Positions 40,908 to 50,282 are shown, counted from the first letter of the stretch. The stretch: 64,000 nucleotides of DNA from Mycobacterium sp. PSTR-4-N (GCF_022348085.1 NZ_JAKRFN010000026.1:26791-90790), one strand, 5' to 3'. The notes: a model not told the origin generated them from the sequence alone. Numbers and translations: made by a program.

Positions 40908-41983
40908 ACACCACCCGTGCCGTACACCAGCCCTGGCCCGGACTGATCGAGGCCTACCGCGAACGGTTGCCCATCGACGACTCGTGGACGCCGATCACGT
41001 TGCGAGAGGGCGGCACTCCGCTGCTGCCGGCCCCGCGGCTGTCCGACTACACCGGCTGCACCGTGCATCTCAAGGTGGAGGGTCTCAACCCCACCGGATC
41101 GTTCAAGGATCGTGGCATGACGATGGCCGTCACCGAGGCGGTCGCGCGCGGTCAGCAGGCGGTCCTCTGCGCGTCCACGGGCAACACGTCGGCCTCGGCC
41201 GCGGCCTACGCCGCCCGCGCCGGCATCACCTGCGCAGTGCTCGTGCCGCAGGGCAAGATCGCGATGGGCAAGCTCGCGCAGGCAGTCATGCACGGCGCGA
41301 AGATCATTCAGATCGACGGTAACTTCGACGACTGCCTCGAGCTGGCGCGCAAACTCACCGCCGACTTCCCAACGGTGTCGCTGGTGAACTCGGTGAACCC
41401 GTTCCGCATCGAAGGCCAGAAGACCGCCGCGTTCGAGATCGTCGACGCGCTCGGTGACGCACCCGATGTGCATGCGCTCCCGGTCGGTAACGCCGGGAAC
41501 ATCACCGCGTACTGGAAGGGCTACACCGAATACCACCGTGACGGCCTGGCCGCGCGCCTGCCCCGCATGCTCGGCACGCAGGCAGCCGGTGCCGCGCCGC
41601 TGGTGTCCGGCGAACCCGTCAGCGACCCCGAGACCATCGCGACCGCGATCCGGATCGGCTCGCCTGCGTCGTGGACGCAGGCGGTCGAAGCCCAACAGCA
41701 GTCCGACGGCAAGTTCCTCGCAGCCACCGACGAGGAAATCCTCGCGGCCTACCACCTGGTGGCGCGCACCGAGGGTGTCTTCGTCGAGCCGGCGTCGGCG
41801 GCCAGCATCGCCGGCCTGCTGAAGTCCATCGAGGACGGCTGGGTGGCCAAGGGGTCCACGGTGGTGTGCACCGTGACCGGGAACGGCCTCAAGGATCCCG
41901 ATACGGCGCTCAAGGGCATGCCCGCGGTGATCCCCGTCCCGGTCGATCCGGTCGCCGTCGTCGCCAAGCTCGGCCTGGTCTGA
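40904..41983 (+). CDS. thrC: Threonine synthase
   Basis: This 359-residue PLP fold-type II enzyme converts O-phosphohomoserine to threonine. The PLP Lys is in GSFKDRGMT near residue 69, with ASTGNTSASAAAYAARAG supporting the phosphate loop and PVGNAGNITAYWKGY later. GTG 40904 overlaps the hom stop. Its order hom-thrC-thrB is the mycobacterial one. Confidence 0.98.
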   Translation: MNTTRAVHQPWPGLIEAYRERLPIDDSWTPITLREGGTPLLPAPRLSDYTGCTVHLKVEGLNPTGSFKDRGMTMAVTEAVARGQQAVLCASTGNTSASAAAYAARAGITCAVLVPQGKIAMGKLAQAVMHGAKIIQIDGNFDDCLELARKLTADFPTVSLVNSVNPFRIEGQKTAAFEIVDALGDAPDVHALPVGNAGNITAYWKGYTEYHRDGLAARLPRMLGTQAAGAAPLVSGEPVSDPETIATAIRIGSPASWTQAVEAQQQSDGKFLAATDEEILAAYHLVARTEGVFVEPASAASIAGLLKSIEDGWVAKGSTVVCTVTGNGLKDPDTALKGMPAVIPVPVDPVAVVAKLGLV

Positions 41984-41989
41984 GACGAC

Positions 41990-42952
41990 GTGTCCGCGAC
42001 CCGTACCCTGCCCCCGGGTTTGACCGCGACCGCAGTGGTGGCGGCCTCGAGCGCCAACCTGGGCCCCGGTTTCGACAGCATGGGCATCGCGCTCGGCATC
42101 TACGACGAAATCGTGGTCGAGACAACAGAATCGGGCCTCGTGGTCGAGGTGCGGGGCGAAGGCGAGGGGCAAGTGCCTCTCGATGCGTCACATCTGGTGG
42201 TGCGGGCCATCCAACGCGGGTTGCAGGAGACGAACGTCTCGGCGCCGGGGCTGATCGTCCGCTGCCGCAACACCATTCCCCACTCGCGCGGTCTCGGTTC
42301 GTCGGCGGCTGCCGTCGTCGGCGGGCTGGCTGCTGCCAACGGCCTTGCCGCACAGGCGGGTTCGAGTCCGATGTGTACCGAGGCCCTGGTGCAGGCCTCC
42401 TCGGAGTTCGAAGGGCATCCCGACAACGCCTCTGCTGCAGTGCTGGGTGGCGCAGTGGTGTCGTGGACCGAGGGCGCCGGGGGAGCGCCTCGCTACTCCG
42501 CTGCGCCGATCCGGCTGCATCCGGACATCGTGCTGTTCAGTGCGATCCCTGCCGTGCGCTCGTCCACCGCGGAGACCCGAATCCTGCTCCCGGACCAGGT
42601 CAGCCACACCGATGCCCGCTTCAACCTGAGTCGGGCGGCGCTGTTGGTCGTGGCGCTGACCGAGCGGCCCGATCTGCTGATGGCTGCGACCGAGGACGTG
42701 CTGCACCAGCCGCAACGGGCCCCTGCGCTACCGGCGTCCGCGGAATACCTCGACGTCCTGCGTCGTTGTGGCATACCAGCAGTGCTGTCGGGCGCCGGGC
42801 CCGCAGTGCTCGCCTTCGGTAACCACGCCGAACACCATGCCGAACTGCCCGCCGAGGCGGTGCAACGCGGTCGGGAACTCGGGTTCACCGTCGTGAAGAC
42901 CCCGGTCGGACACGGGGTGACCTGGTCGGCCGGTGTCGCCGCGCGGTCCTGA
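41990..42952 (+). CDS. thrB: Homoserine kinase
   Basis: This 320-residue GHMP kinase phosphorylates homoserine for threonine synthase. The ATP-binding motif is PHSRGLGSSAAAVVGG near residue 94; SSANLGPGFDSMGIALGIYD opens the family pattern and GAGPAVLAF closes it. GTG 41990 lies six bases after thrC. It ends before a 306-base gap that leads to rho. Confidence 0.97.
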   Translation: MSATRTLPPGLTATAVVAASSANLGPGFDSMGIALGIYDEIVVETTESGLVVEVRGEGEGQVPLDASHLVVRAIQRGLQETNVSAPGLIVRCRNTIPHSRGLGSSAAAVVGGLAAANGLAAQAGSSPMCTEALVQASSEFEGHPDNASAAVLGGAVVSWTEGAGGAPRYSAAPIRLHPDIVLFSAIPAVRSSTAETRILLPDQVSHTDARFNLSRAALLVVALTERPDLLMAATEDVLHQPQRAPALPASAEYLDVLRRCGIPAVLSGAGPAVLAFGNHAEHHAELPAEAVQRGRELGFTVVKTPVGHGVTWSAGVAARS

Positions 42953-43258
42953 TCGCCGGCACCGCCGCAGTCACACACGCACCAGATGAATCACGGCGAT
43001 TCTTGCTTCCGGCTCCGAAGCGGGTTATTCTCGCAGTCGTCCAGCAATCGCAGGCATTTCGCCCTGCGTCGACTGCAGACCTCAGGACAACCCAAACTCT
43101 TCACTTGCTCAACTCGTGGACCGGCGGTTGTGTCGTATCCCGGCGGACCCGTGGATCACCGATGCTGTGGCAGCGGTGTGACCTCAGCGTTCAGCGGATT
43201 GGACTGAGCGCACAGACCCCTCGCGAGACGAAGATCAGCGAGGGAAGAAAGGAAATCC
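42953..43258 (+). promoter_or_regulatory. rho promoter and long 5' leader
   Basis: There is no gene in this 306-base gap. A SigA-like promoter candidate is TTGCTT (43003-43008), a 16-base spacer and TTATTC (43025-43030). If used, transcription would start near 43037 and leave a leader of about 220 bases before the rho GTG. The bases just before the start (AGGGAAGAAAGGAAATCC) give a good ribosome site. A leader of this length fits autoregulation by Rho, which is inferred only. Confidence 0.5.
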
Positions 43259-45289
43259 GTGACCGATACGGACCTCATCACGGCTGACTCCAGCGCTGAC
43301 AACGGCGCGTCTCCTGCCGTGACCACCGACGCTCCCGCTGCATCCGCGGCGCCCGCGCGCCGCGGCGCGCTGACCAGCATGGTGCTGCCCGAGCTGCGCA
43401 CGCTGGCCAAAGAGATCGGCGTCGAAGGCGCCTCCGGGATGCGCAAGAGCGAACTGATCGCCGCCATCCGTGAGCGCCGCGGCGACACCAACGGCAAGTC
43501 TGCCGAATCCGCACCCGCAGCCGAGGCACCCGCAGCCGAGGCCTCCGCGCCGGCCGATGCGGCGCCGCCGCAGCGCCGCGAGCGCCGATCCGCGTCCCGC
43601 GGGCAGGGTGAAGCCAAGACCACTGACCAGCCCGAGAGCCAGGACGCCCCGCGTGCAGAGGCCGCCCCGGCGCCCACCGAGGCCCCGGAGCGCAAGCCCG
43701 AGCAGGAGCGCGGTCAGGACAGCCAGGACACCACACGTGACGCGGCGGAGAAGTCCGACCGCGACGGCCGCACCCAGAACGATGGTCGCAACCAGAACGA
43801 GGGCGGCACCCGTCAGAACGAGGGCCGCAACCAGAACGAGAGCGGCAACCGGCAGAACGACGGTGGTCGTCAGAACGACAACCGCAACCAGAACGACCGC
43901 AGCCAGAACGACCGCAACCAGAACGATGGTGGCAACCGGCAGCAGAACCAGCAGAACGACCGCAACCAGGGCAATCGCAACCAGGACAACCGCAACTCCG
44001 ACAACGACAACGACGACGACGGTGACGGCCGGCAGGGCCGGCGGGGCCGCCGATTCCGTGATCGTCGCCGCCGCGAACGCGGTGGTGAGGGTGGCGGCGG
44101 CGGTGCGGACCGCGACACCGAACTGCGCGAAGACGACGTCGTCCAGCCGGTCGCCGGCATTCTCGACGTCCTCGACAACTACGCGTTCGTGCGGACCTCC
44201 GGCTACCTGGCGGGGCCCAATGACGTCTACGTGTCGATGAACATGGTCCGCAAGAACGGGCTGCGCCGCGGTGACGCGGTGACCGGTGCCGTGCGGGTGC
44301 CCAAGGAGGGCGACGGCGGAGGGCAGAACTCCCGCCAGAAGTTCAATCCGCTGGTGCGCCTGGACTCCGTCAACGGCAAGCCCGTCGAGGAGGCCCGCAA
44401 GCGGCCCGAGTTCACCAAGCTCACGCCGCTCTACCCGAACCAGCGGCTGCGCCTGGAGACCAGCGGAGACAAGCTGACCACGCGCGTCATCGACCTGATC
44501 ATGCCGATCGGCAAGGGCCAGCGCGCCCTGATCGTCTCGCCGCCCAAGGCCGGTAAGACCACGATCATGCAGGACATCGCCAACGCGATCACCCGCAACA
44601 ATCCCGAGTGCCACCTGATGGTCGTGCTGGTCGACGAACGGCCCGAAGAGGTCACCGACATGCAGCGCTCGGTCAAGGGAGAGGTCATCGCCTCGACCTT
44701 CGACCGTCCGCCGTCAGACCACACGCAGGCTGCCGAGCTCGCGATCGAGCGGGCGAAGCGCCTCGTGGAGCAGGGCAAGGACGTCGTCGTGCTGCTGGAC
44801 TCCATCACCCGGCTGGGCCGCGCCTACAACAACGCCTCGCCCGCGTCCGGTCGCATCCTCTCCGGTGGTGTCGACTCGACCGCGCTGTACCCGCCGAAGC
44901 GGTTCCTCGGTGCGGCGCGCAACATCGAAGAGGGTGGCTCGCTGACCATCATCGCCACGGCGATGGTCGAGACCGGTTCCACCGGTGACACGGTGATCTT
45001 CGAGGAATTTAAGGGCACCGGTAACGCCGAGCTCAAGCTCGACCGCAAGATCGCCGAGCGCCGGGTGTTCCCCGCGGTGGACGTCAACCCGTCCGGTACC
45101 CGCAAGGACGAGCTGCTGCTCTCGCCCGACGAGTTCGCGATCGTGCACAAGCTGCGCCGCGTGCTCTCCGGGCTGGACCCGCACCAGGCCATCGACCTGC
45201 TGATGAGCCAGCTGCGCAAGACCAAGAACAACTACGAGTTCCTGGTCCAGGTCTCGAAGAACACCCCCGGCGGCAACGGCGACGACTGA
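43259..45289 (+). CDS. rho: Transcription termination factor Rho with a long low-complexity insert
   Basis: This 676-residue RNA-dependent ATPase helicase ends transcripts. The N-terminal helical domain includes LTSMVLPELRTLAKEIG and GMRKSELIAAI. Residues about 75-280 are disordered: an Ala/Glu/Pro-rich part, then 100 residues of (R/N)NQND(G/R)-type units, then an Arg-rich and Gly-rich block. The RNA-binding domain (GILDVLDNYAFVR) and ATPase core follow, with Walker A PKAGKTT, VDERPEEVTDM and FDRPPSDHT. Core motifs are intact. The insert is the mycobacterial type, where it promotes RNA binding, but is unusually Asn/Gln rich. GTG start at 43259. Confidence 0.97.
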   Translation: MTDTDLITADSSADNGASPAVTTDAPAASAAPARRGALTSMVLPELRTLAKEIGVEGASGMRKSELIAAIRERRGDTNGKSAESAPAAEAPAAEASAPADAAPPQRRERRSASRGQGEAKTTDQPESQDAPRAEAAPAPTEAPERKPEQERGQDSQDTTRDAAEKSDRDGRTQNDGRNQNEGGTRQNEGRNQNESGNRQNDGGRQNDNRNQNDRSQNDRNQNDGGNRQQNQQNDRNQGNRNQDNRNSDNDNDDDGDGRQGRRGRRFRDRRRRERGGEGGGGGADRDTELREDDVVQPVAGILDVLDNYAFVRTSGYLAGPNDVYVSMNMVRKNGLRRGDAVTGAVRVPKEGDGGGQNSRQKFNPLVRLDSVNGKPVEEARKRPEFTKLTPLYPNQRLRLETSGDKLTTRVIDLIMPIGKGQRALIVSPPKAGKTTIMQDIANAITRNNPECHLMVVLVDERPEEVTDMQRSVKGEVIASTFDRPPSDHTQAAELAIERAKRLVEQGKDVVVLLDSITRLGRAYNNASPASGRILSGGVDSTALYPPKRFLGAARNIEEGGSLTIIATAMVETGSTGDTVIFEEFKGTGNAELKLDRKIAERRVFPAVDVNPSGTRKDELLLSPDEFAIVHKLRRVLSGLDPHQAIDLLMSQLRKTKNNYEFLVQVSKNTPGGNGDD

Positions 45290-45293
45290 CCCG

Positions 45294-45728
45294 TCAGCGG
45301 TAGGGGTCGGTGATCTCGCGTAGCGAGATCAAGGCCGCGCGCAGCGCCTCGAAGGACCGTGCCCCGAGGCGCTCGCGCCACCGCTGCTCGACCCGGGCGA
45401 CCTCGTCGGCTGCCAGGCGGCACAGTGCGTCGCCCTTGTCGGTGAGCGTCACCAGGCGTGCCCGTGCGTCACGCGGGTCGGGCCTGCGGTCCACGTAGCC
45501 CGCACGTTCCAGTTGATCGACGAGCGCGCCGGCGGTCTGTTTGGTGATCCGGGCCTGATCGGCCAGGTCGGTCAGACGCGTGCCTTCCGGGCTCAGGCGC
45601 TGGAGCAATCGCGACTGCGCGAGCGTCACATCGGTGATTCCCGCCGTGGCCAGCGCGGCCATCACCCGCGTTTCGACGTCGCGGTGCGCGATGAACATCA
45701 GCGTTGCCGTACTCGGGTCGTCCGCCAT
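45294..45728 (-). CDS. MarR-family transcriptional regulator
   Basis: This 144-residue winged-helix protein has the recognition region TRLTDLADQARITKQTAGAL and wing YVDRRPDPRDARARLVTLT, followed by the second dimer helix with VEQRWRERL. It binds DNA as a dimer and is usually relieved by phenolic ligands or oxidation; no Cys sensor is seen. The gene is divergent from that at 45797 across 68 bases that contain a dyad. It converges on rho with only four bases between stops. Confidence 0.9.
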   Translation of the reverse strand: MADDPSTATLMFIAHRDVETRVMAALATAGITDVTLAQSRLLQRLSPEGTRLTDLADQARITKQTAGALVDQLERAGYVDRRPDPRDARARLVTLTDKGDALCRLAADEVARVEQRWRERLGARSFEALRAALISLREITDPYR

Positions 45729-45752
45729 GATCGTTGACTTTAGTACGAGTAT

Positions 45753-45769
45753 CTGACTATTTTCGTCAG
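45753..45769. promoter_or_regulatory. MarR operator candidate
   Basis: CTGAC-N7-GTCAG (45753-45769) lies within a wider set of TTTAGT (45739-45744) and ACTAAA (45778-45783) arms centred on nearly the same point. It sits in the gap between the MarR gene and the divergent gene at 45797. AT-rich spacing (TATTTTC) is notable in this GC-rich DNA. Confidence 0.45.
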
Positions 45770-45796
45770 GGTAACTGACTAAATGGGGAGGGTCTC

Positions 45797-46390
45797 GTGG
45801 AGGATGCAGCCGTGTGGCGACACATCGCCGCCCAGCGTCGTGAGCTCGCCGACCTCGTCGAGGCTCTGGACGCCGACCAGCCGGGGTGCTGGGAGACGCC
45901 GTCCCTGTGCGCCGGGTGGTCGGTCCGTCACGTGGCCGCTCATCTCACCCACGGCACCCTGCCCGTGCCGCGCATGCTGTTCGAGGCCGCACGCAGCGGC
46001 TTTCGCTTCAACGCTGTGGTCGATCGCATGGCTCGCACAGACCGGCGCAGCCCGGCGGAGATCGCCGCCGCGCTACGGGCCGACGCCGAATCGCGACGGC
46101 ACCCGCCCGGAACCTCGGCGGTGGAGCCGCTGATCGACCTGCTCGTCCATGGCCAGGACCTGTGCGTTCCTCTCGGCGTCGATCGAGCGATGCCCGACGA
46201 CGCCGCCGTCGCGGCCGCGCAGCGCGTCTGGCAGATGGGTTTCCCGTTCCAGGCGCGTCGGCGTCTCGCCGGAGTGCGGCTCGTCGCCACCGATGTCGAC
46301 TTCGAGGTGGGGGAGGGCAGCCGCACACACCACGCGCCGATCCGCGAGCTCCTGATGCAGATGACGGGCAGGCCGCCGGCCGCCGCGTGA
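45797..46390 (+). CDS. Mycothiol-dependent maleylpyruvate isomerase-like / DinB-fold protein
   Basis: This 197-residue protein of the TIGR03083/mycothiol-S-transferase-like group opens with WRHIAAQRRELADLVEALD and LCAGWSVRHVAAHLTHG, where His residues of the metal site sit in the HVAAHLTH segment. The third likely ligand lies in LLVHGQDLCVPLG. Members use a metal and sometimes mycothiol; the substrate cannot be stated. GTG 45797 is the start. Divergent from the MarR gene, which probably controls it, and it converges on TetR (46392) with one base between. Confidence 0.82.
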   Translation: MEDAAVWRHIAAQRRELADLVEALDADQPGCWETPSLCAGWSVRHVAAHLTHGTLPVPRMLFEAARSGFRFNAVVDRMARTDRRSPAEIAAALRADAESRRHPPGTSAVEPLIDLLVHGQDLCVPLGVDRAMPDDAAVAAAQRVWQMGFPFQARRRLAGVRLVATDVDFEVGEGSRTHHAPIRELLMQMTGRPPAAA

Positions 46391-46391
46391 C

Positions 46392-47030
46392 TCAGGGCGC
46401 CGGCTCGGCCCGCAGTCCCGCGACGATGTAGCGCCGGGCGTGGCGCAGAACCGACGCGTGGTCATCGAGGTCGCAGTGCTCGCCCGGCACCGTCGCCAGG
46501 CTGACGACGATCCGCGCGATCCACTCGGCGGCCTCCGCACAATCGGTGGCCGGATGGATCTCCCCGGCGTCCACCGCGGCCTCCAGATACGGCTTCCAGA
46601 ACGCGGCGATCTCCGGGATCAGGCCGCGTACGCCCAGTCCGGCGCAGGCGGTGAACGCTTCGGGCTCCTGCTGACGCAGTTTCAGCACCAACGCACCCGG
46701 GGCCTCCGACTCCCGCCGCGCGAGCGCCACACCGACGGCGATGCGCTCGTCGAGCCCGTCGACCGCATCGAGTCGGGACTTCGACTCGCTCCAGAACGCC
46801 TCGTTCAGCCGGACGATCGCGGCTCCGAGCAGCTCGGCCTTGTCCGGGAAGTGCCGATACAGCCAGCCCCGACTCACGCCGGCCACCTCGGCGACCTCTG
46901 ACACCGTCGTCGCGCGAATGCCCTTGGCGGTCAAGCACTGCTCGGCGGCGTCGATGAGGCGATCTCGCACCGACCGGCCACGGGCGGTCTGCGGATCGGT
47001 CACAGAATCTGCCCCGGTGTCCACGCTCAC
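46392..47030 (-). CDS. TetR-family transcriptional regulator
   Basis: This 212-residue regulator has the DNA-binding helices VRDRLIDAAEQCLTAKGIRA and VSEVAEVAGVSRGWLYRHFP near residues 21-65, and a ligand domain with few recognisable features. It is divergent from the fadD-type gene with about 100 bases between them, and is probably its repressor. No clear operator dyad was picked out in the gap. Confidence 0.9.
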   Translation of the reverse strand: MSVDTGADSVTDPQTARGRSVRDRLIDAAEQCLTAKGIRATTVSEVAEVAGVSRGWLYRHFPDKAELLGAAIVRLNEAFWSESKSRLDAVDGLDERIAVGVALARRESEAPGALVLKLRQQEPEAFTACAGLGVRGLIPEIAAFWKPYLEAAVDAGEIHPATDCAEAAEWIARIVVSLATVPGEHCDLDDHASVLRHARRYIVAGLRAEPAP

Positions 47031-47131
47031 CGCCCTATCTTCGCAAATGGTCGACGCGCCGTTGGTACGCTGCGCCGGCCGGTCGAGTAGACACCGACGG
47101 GAAAGTGTTCACCACCGCGAAGGACGTGCCG

Positions 47132-48706
47132 ATGGCCGAGACCGTGCAGCAGCTGCTGCGGGAACGACGCGACGACGACGGACTCGCGGTGACCCGAGAC
47201 GGGCAGCGCTGGACGTGGCGTCAGCACCTCGCAGATGCGGAGGCGCAGGCGGCTGCTCTCATCGGCCTGGCCGATCCGACGCGGCCCCTGCATGTGGGCG
47301 TGCTGCTCGGCAACACCCCCGAGATGCTGACCGCGCTGGCCGCCGCGGGATTGGGCGGCTACGTGCTGTGCGGGATCAACGACACCCGCCGCGGCGAGGC
47401 GCTGGGCCGCGACATCCGCCGCGCCGATGTGCAGATCCTGCTCACCGACGAGGCGCACGCCGGCCTCCTCGACGGTCTGGACCTGGCGGACGTCCGCGTG
47501 CTGACGATCGGCAGTGCCGAATGGAAACAGGTCATCGCCGGTGCGCCACCACTGGTGCCGCACCGCGAGGTCGGCGCCACCGACACGTTCATGCTGATCT
47601 TCACGTCCGGGACCAGTGGCGACCCCAAGGCCGTGAAGATGATGCACGCAATGGTGGTGCTGGCCGGTGCCGCACTGAGCGGGCGGTTCGAGCTCACCCC
47701 CGCCGACGTCTGCTACCTGTCGATGCCGCTGTTCCACAGCAACGGCATCCTCGCCGGCTGGTCGGTCGCGCTGAACTCCGGAGCGGCGATGGTGCCCGCG
47801 CCGTTCAGCGCGTCGCGGTTCCTCGACGACGTGCGCCGTCACGGCGTCACGTACATGAACTACGTCGGTAAGCCACTGGCGTACCTGCTGGCGCGGGCAG
47901 AACAACCCGACGATGCCGACAACCCGTTGCGCATCGCCTTCGGGAACGAGGCGAGCGATCGGGACATCGCCGAATTCGCCCGCCGGTTCGGCTGCCAGGT
48001 CTGGGACGGCTTCGGTTCGACCGAGAACGCGGTCACCGTCACTCGGGAGGACGGCTGTCCGCCCGGGTCGATCGGCAAGGGGTTCCCGGGCGTCGCCATC
48101 TACGACCCGGAGACGCTGACCGAGTGCGCCGTCGCCGAGTTCGACGAGCACGGGGCATTGCGCAACGGCGACGCCGCCATCGGGGAGCTCGTCAACACCG
48201 AGGGGCCGGGAATGTTCGCCGGCTACTACAACGACCAGGACGCCACCGACGAGCGCATGCGCCACGGCATGTTCTGGTCCGGCGACCTCGCCTACCGCGA
48301 CGCCGCCGGCTGGATCTACCTCGCCGGGCGCACCGCCGACTGGATGCGGGTGGACGGAGAGAACATGACCGCCGCGCCGATCGAGCGGATCCTCGGTCGC
48401 CTGCCCGCGATCAGCCAGGTCGCGGTCTATCCCGTTCCCGACGAGCTCGTCGGCGACCAGGTGATGGCCGCGCTCGTGTTGGCAGACGGCGCGACGCTGA
48501 CACCCGAGGACTTCGGCGCCTTCCTCGCGGCACAGCCGGATCTGTCGCCGAAGGCCTGGCCGCGCCACGTCTGGGTGGCCCCTGAACTGCCCGCGACGGC
48601 GACCAACAAAGTGCTCAAGCGGGAACTCGTCGCGATGGGGGTCGAACCCGCGGGTCGAGTGCTCTGGCGTCGGGACGGTCGGGCGTACTCCGAGGTGACG
48701 GAATAG
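47132..48706 (+). CDS. Acyl-CoA synthetase (FadD-type AMP-binding ligase)
   Basis: This 524-residue adenylating enzyme activates a carboxylic acid, probably a fatty acid, to acyl-AMP then acyl-CoA. The AMP-binding P-loop is LIFTSGTSGDPKAVKMMH near residue 160. GFGSTENAVTVTREDG is the A5 equivalent, GRTADWMRVDGENM is A7/A8, and the catalytic Lys lies in TNKVLKRELVAMG. ATG 47132, with AAGGA seven bases earlier, is preferred over GTG 47105. It resembles the mycobacterial FadD1/FadD17 subgroup. TetR at 46392 is likely its regulator. Confidence 0.92.
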   Translation: MAETVQQLLRERRDDDGLAVTRDGQRWTWRQHLADAEAQAAALIGLADPTRPLHVGVLLGNTPEMLTALAAAGLGGYVLCGINDTRRGEALGRDIRRADVQILLTDEAHAGLLDGLDLADVRVLTIGSAEWKQVIAGAPPLVPHREVGATDTFMLIFTSGTSGDPKAVKMMHAMVVLAGAALSGRFELTPADVCYLSMPLFHSNGILAGWSVALNSGAAMVPAPFSASRFLDDVRRHGVTYMNYVGKPLAYLLARAEQPDDADNPLRIAFGNEASDRDIAEFARRFGCQVWDGFGSTENAVTVTREDGCPPGSIGKGFPGVAIYDPETLTECAVAEFDEHGALRNGDAAIGELVNTEGPGMFAGYYNDQDATDERMRHGMFWSGDLAYRDAAGWIYLAGRTADWMRVDGENMTAAPIERILGRLPAISQVAVYPVPDELVGDQVMAALVLADGATLTPEDFGAFLAAQPDLSPKAWPRHVWVAPELPATATNKVLKRELVAMGVEPAGRVLWRRDGRAYSEVTE

Positions 48707-48865
48707 GGGGCGTACTGCGCACGTTTAGGCTCTTGGCGGTTGACCTGGCATAATTTGGGCCAGCCTTCCGGCCTCCGGCCGGGTGCCTACACCTCGGTTC
48801 CGGTTCACGCCGAAACTTCCCGACACGGGAGGGGCGACCCGGGGCCCACGATCGAAGAGGAAACC

Positions 48866-49111
48866 ATGAAATCAGGCGTCCACCCGGACTATGTCGACAC
48901 CACGGTGCTGTGTGGTTGCGGTGCCAGCTTCACCACCCGCAGCACGAAGAAGAGCGGCAACATCACCGTCGAGGTCTGCTCGCAGTGCCACCCGTTCTAC
49001 ACCGGCAAGCAGAAGATCCTGGACAGCGGCGGCCGCGTCGCCCGCTTCGAGAAGCGGTACGGCAAGCGGACCAAGGCTGCTGACGCTTCGGCGGCCTCTG
49101 CCGACAAATAG
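48866..49111 (+). CDS. rpmE: 50S ribosomal protein L31, zinc-binding form
   Basis: This 81-residue protein begins MKSGVHPDYVDTTVLCGCG. It has the zinc-binding cysteines (CGCG and CSQCHPF) typical of the C+ form, which many mycobacteria carry next to rho. Start ATG 48866 with AGAGGAAAC upstream. The leader from about 48740 contains an inverted repeat around CCGGCCTCCGGCCGG, which could serve ribosomal protein feedback. Confidence 0.97.
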   Translation: MKSGVHPDYVDTTVLCGCGASFTTRSTKKSGNITVEVCSQCHPFYTGKQKILDSGGRVARFEKRYGKRTKAADASAASADK

Positions 49112-49205
49112 CTGACACAACGGCGCCCGCTCTGTCGCACTCTGCGCAGGCCGGGCGCCGTTTCATGACTGGGGTAGACCAACCGGTTCGGACGAAGGAG
49201 GCGAG

Positions 49206-50282
49206 ATGAGCGACACCGCGACGGCGGTCGACGCCATCCTGGCCGAGCATGCTGAACTCGAGCAGCGCCTCTCCGAACCCGAGTTGCACGCCGATCCGGC
49301 CATGGCCCGCAAGGTGGGGCGCCGGTTCTCTCAGATCTCCCCGATCGTGGCCACCTATCGCAAACTCGAGGCTGCGCGCGGAGATCTGGAGACCGCCCGG
49401 GAGCTCGCCGCCGATGACTCGTCATTCGCCGGCGAAGTCGATGAGCTGGCGGAAACGGTGGAGCGGCTCGAGACCGCACTGTCCGACCTACTGGCTCCGC
49501 GCGATCCGCACGATGCCGACGACATCGTGCTCGAGGTCAAGTCCGGCGAGGGCGGCGAGGAGTCCGCGCTGTTCGCCGCCGATCTGGCCCGGATGTACAT
49601 CCGGTATGCCGAGCGGCATGGCTGGACCGTCACGATGCTCGACGAGACCGCCTCCGACCTCGGCGGCTACAAGGACGCGACACTGTCCATCCGCAGCAAG
49701 GGCGATTCCGCCGACGGCGTGTGGTCACGGTTGAAGTTCGAGGGTGGCGTGCACCGCGTGCAGCGGGTGCCCGTCACCGAGTCCCAAGGTCGTGTGCACA
49801 CCTCGGCGGCCGGTGTTCTGGTGTATCCGGAACCCGAAGAGGTGGAGCAGGTTCAGATCGACGAATCAGACCTGCGCGTCGACGTCTACCGTTCCTCGGG
49901 CAAGGGCGGCCAGGGCGTCAACACCACCGACTCCGCCGTGCGCATCACCCACCTGCCCACCGGCATTGTCGTCACGTGCCAGAACGAACGCTCGCAGCTG
50001 CAGAACAAGGCGCGGGCGATGCAGGTGCTCGCCGCGCGGCTGCAGTCGCTGGCCGAGGAGCAGGCGCAGGCCGACGCATCCGCCGACCGGGCCAGCCAGA
50101 TCCGCACCGTCGACCGCAGTGAGCGCATCCGCACCTACAACTTCCCCGAGAACCGGATCGCCGATCACCGGATCAACTTCAAGGCCCACAACCTCGACCA
50201 GGTGCTCGACGGCGATCTCGACCCGCTCTTCGACGCGCTGGCCGCGGCCGACCGGCAGGCGAAGCTGCAGAGCGCGTCGTGA
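49206..50282 (+). CDS. prfA: Peptide chain release factor 1
   Basis: This 358-residue class I release factor recognises UAA and UAG. The GGQ motif is in SSGKGGQGVNTTDSAVR near residue 240, and the domain 2 tripeptide region precedes it. ATG 49206 has GAAGGAGGC just upstream. Its stop overlaps prmC, which methylates the GGQ glutamine, so the pair is co-translated. Confidence 0.98.
   Translation: MSDTATAVDAILAEHAELEQRLSEPELHADPAMARKVGRRFSQISPIVATYRKLEAARGDLETARELAADDSSFAGEVDELAETVERLETALSDLLAPRDPHDADDIVLEVKSGEGGEESALFAADLARMYIRYAERHGWTVTMLDETASDLGGYKDATLSIRSKGDSADGVWSRLKFEGGVHRVQRVPVTESQGRVHTSAAGVLVYPEPEEVEQVQIDESDLRVDVYRSSGKGGQGVNTTDSAVRITHLPTGIVVTCQNERSQLQNKARAMQVLAARLQSLAEEQAQADASADRASQIRTVDRSERIRTYNFPENRIADHRINFKAHNLDQVLDGDLDPLFDALAAADRQAKLQSAS

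Noticed and set aside
43235..44614. 459-codon minus-strand frame opposite rho with a long hydrophobic part
   Set aside because: The hydrophobic valine/leucine run is the complement of the Asn/Gln/Arg repeats in Rho; no start signal and the rho frame is certain.
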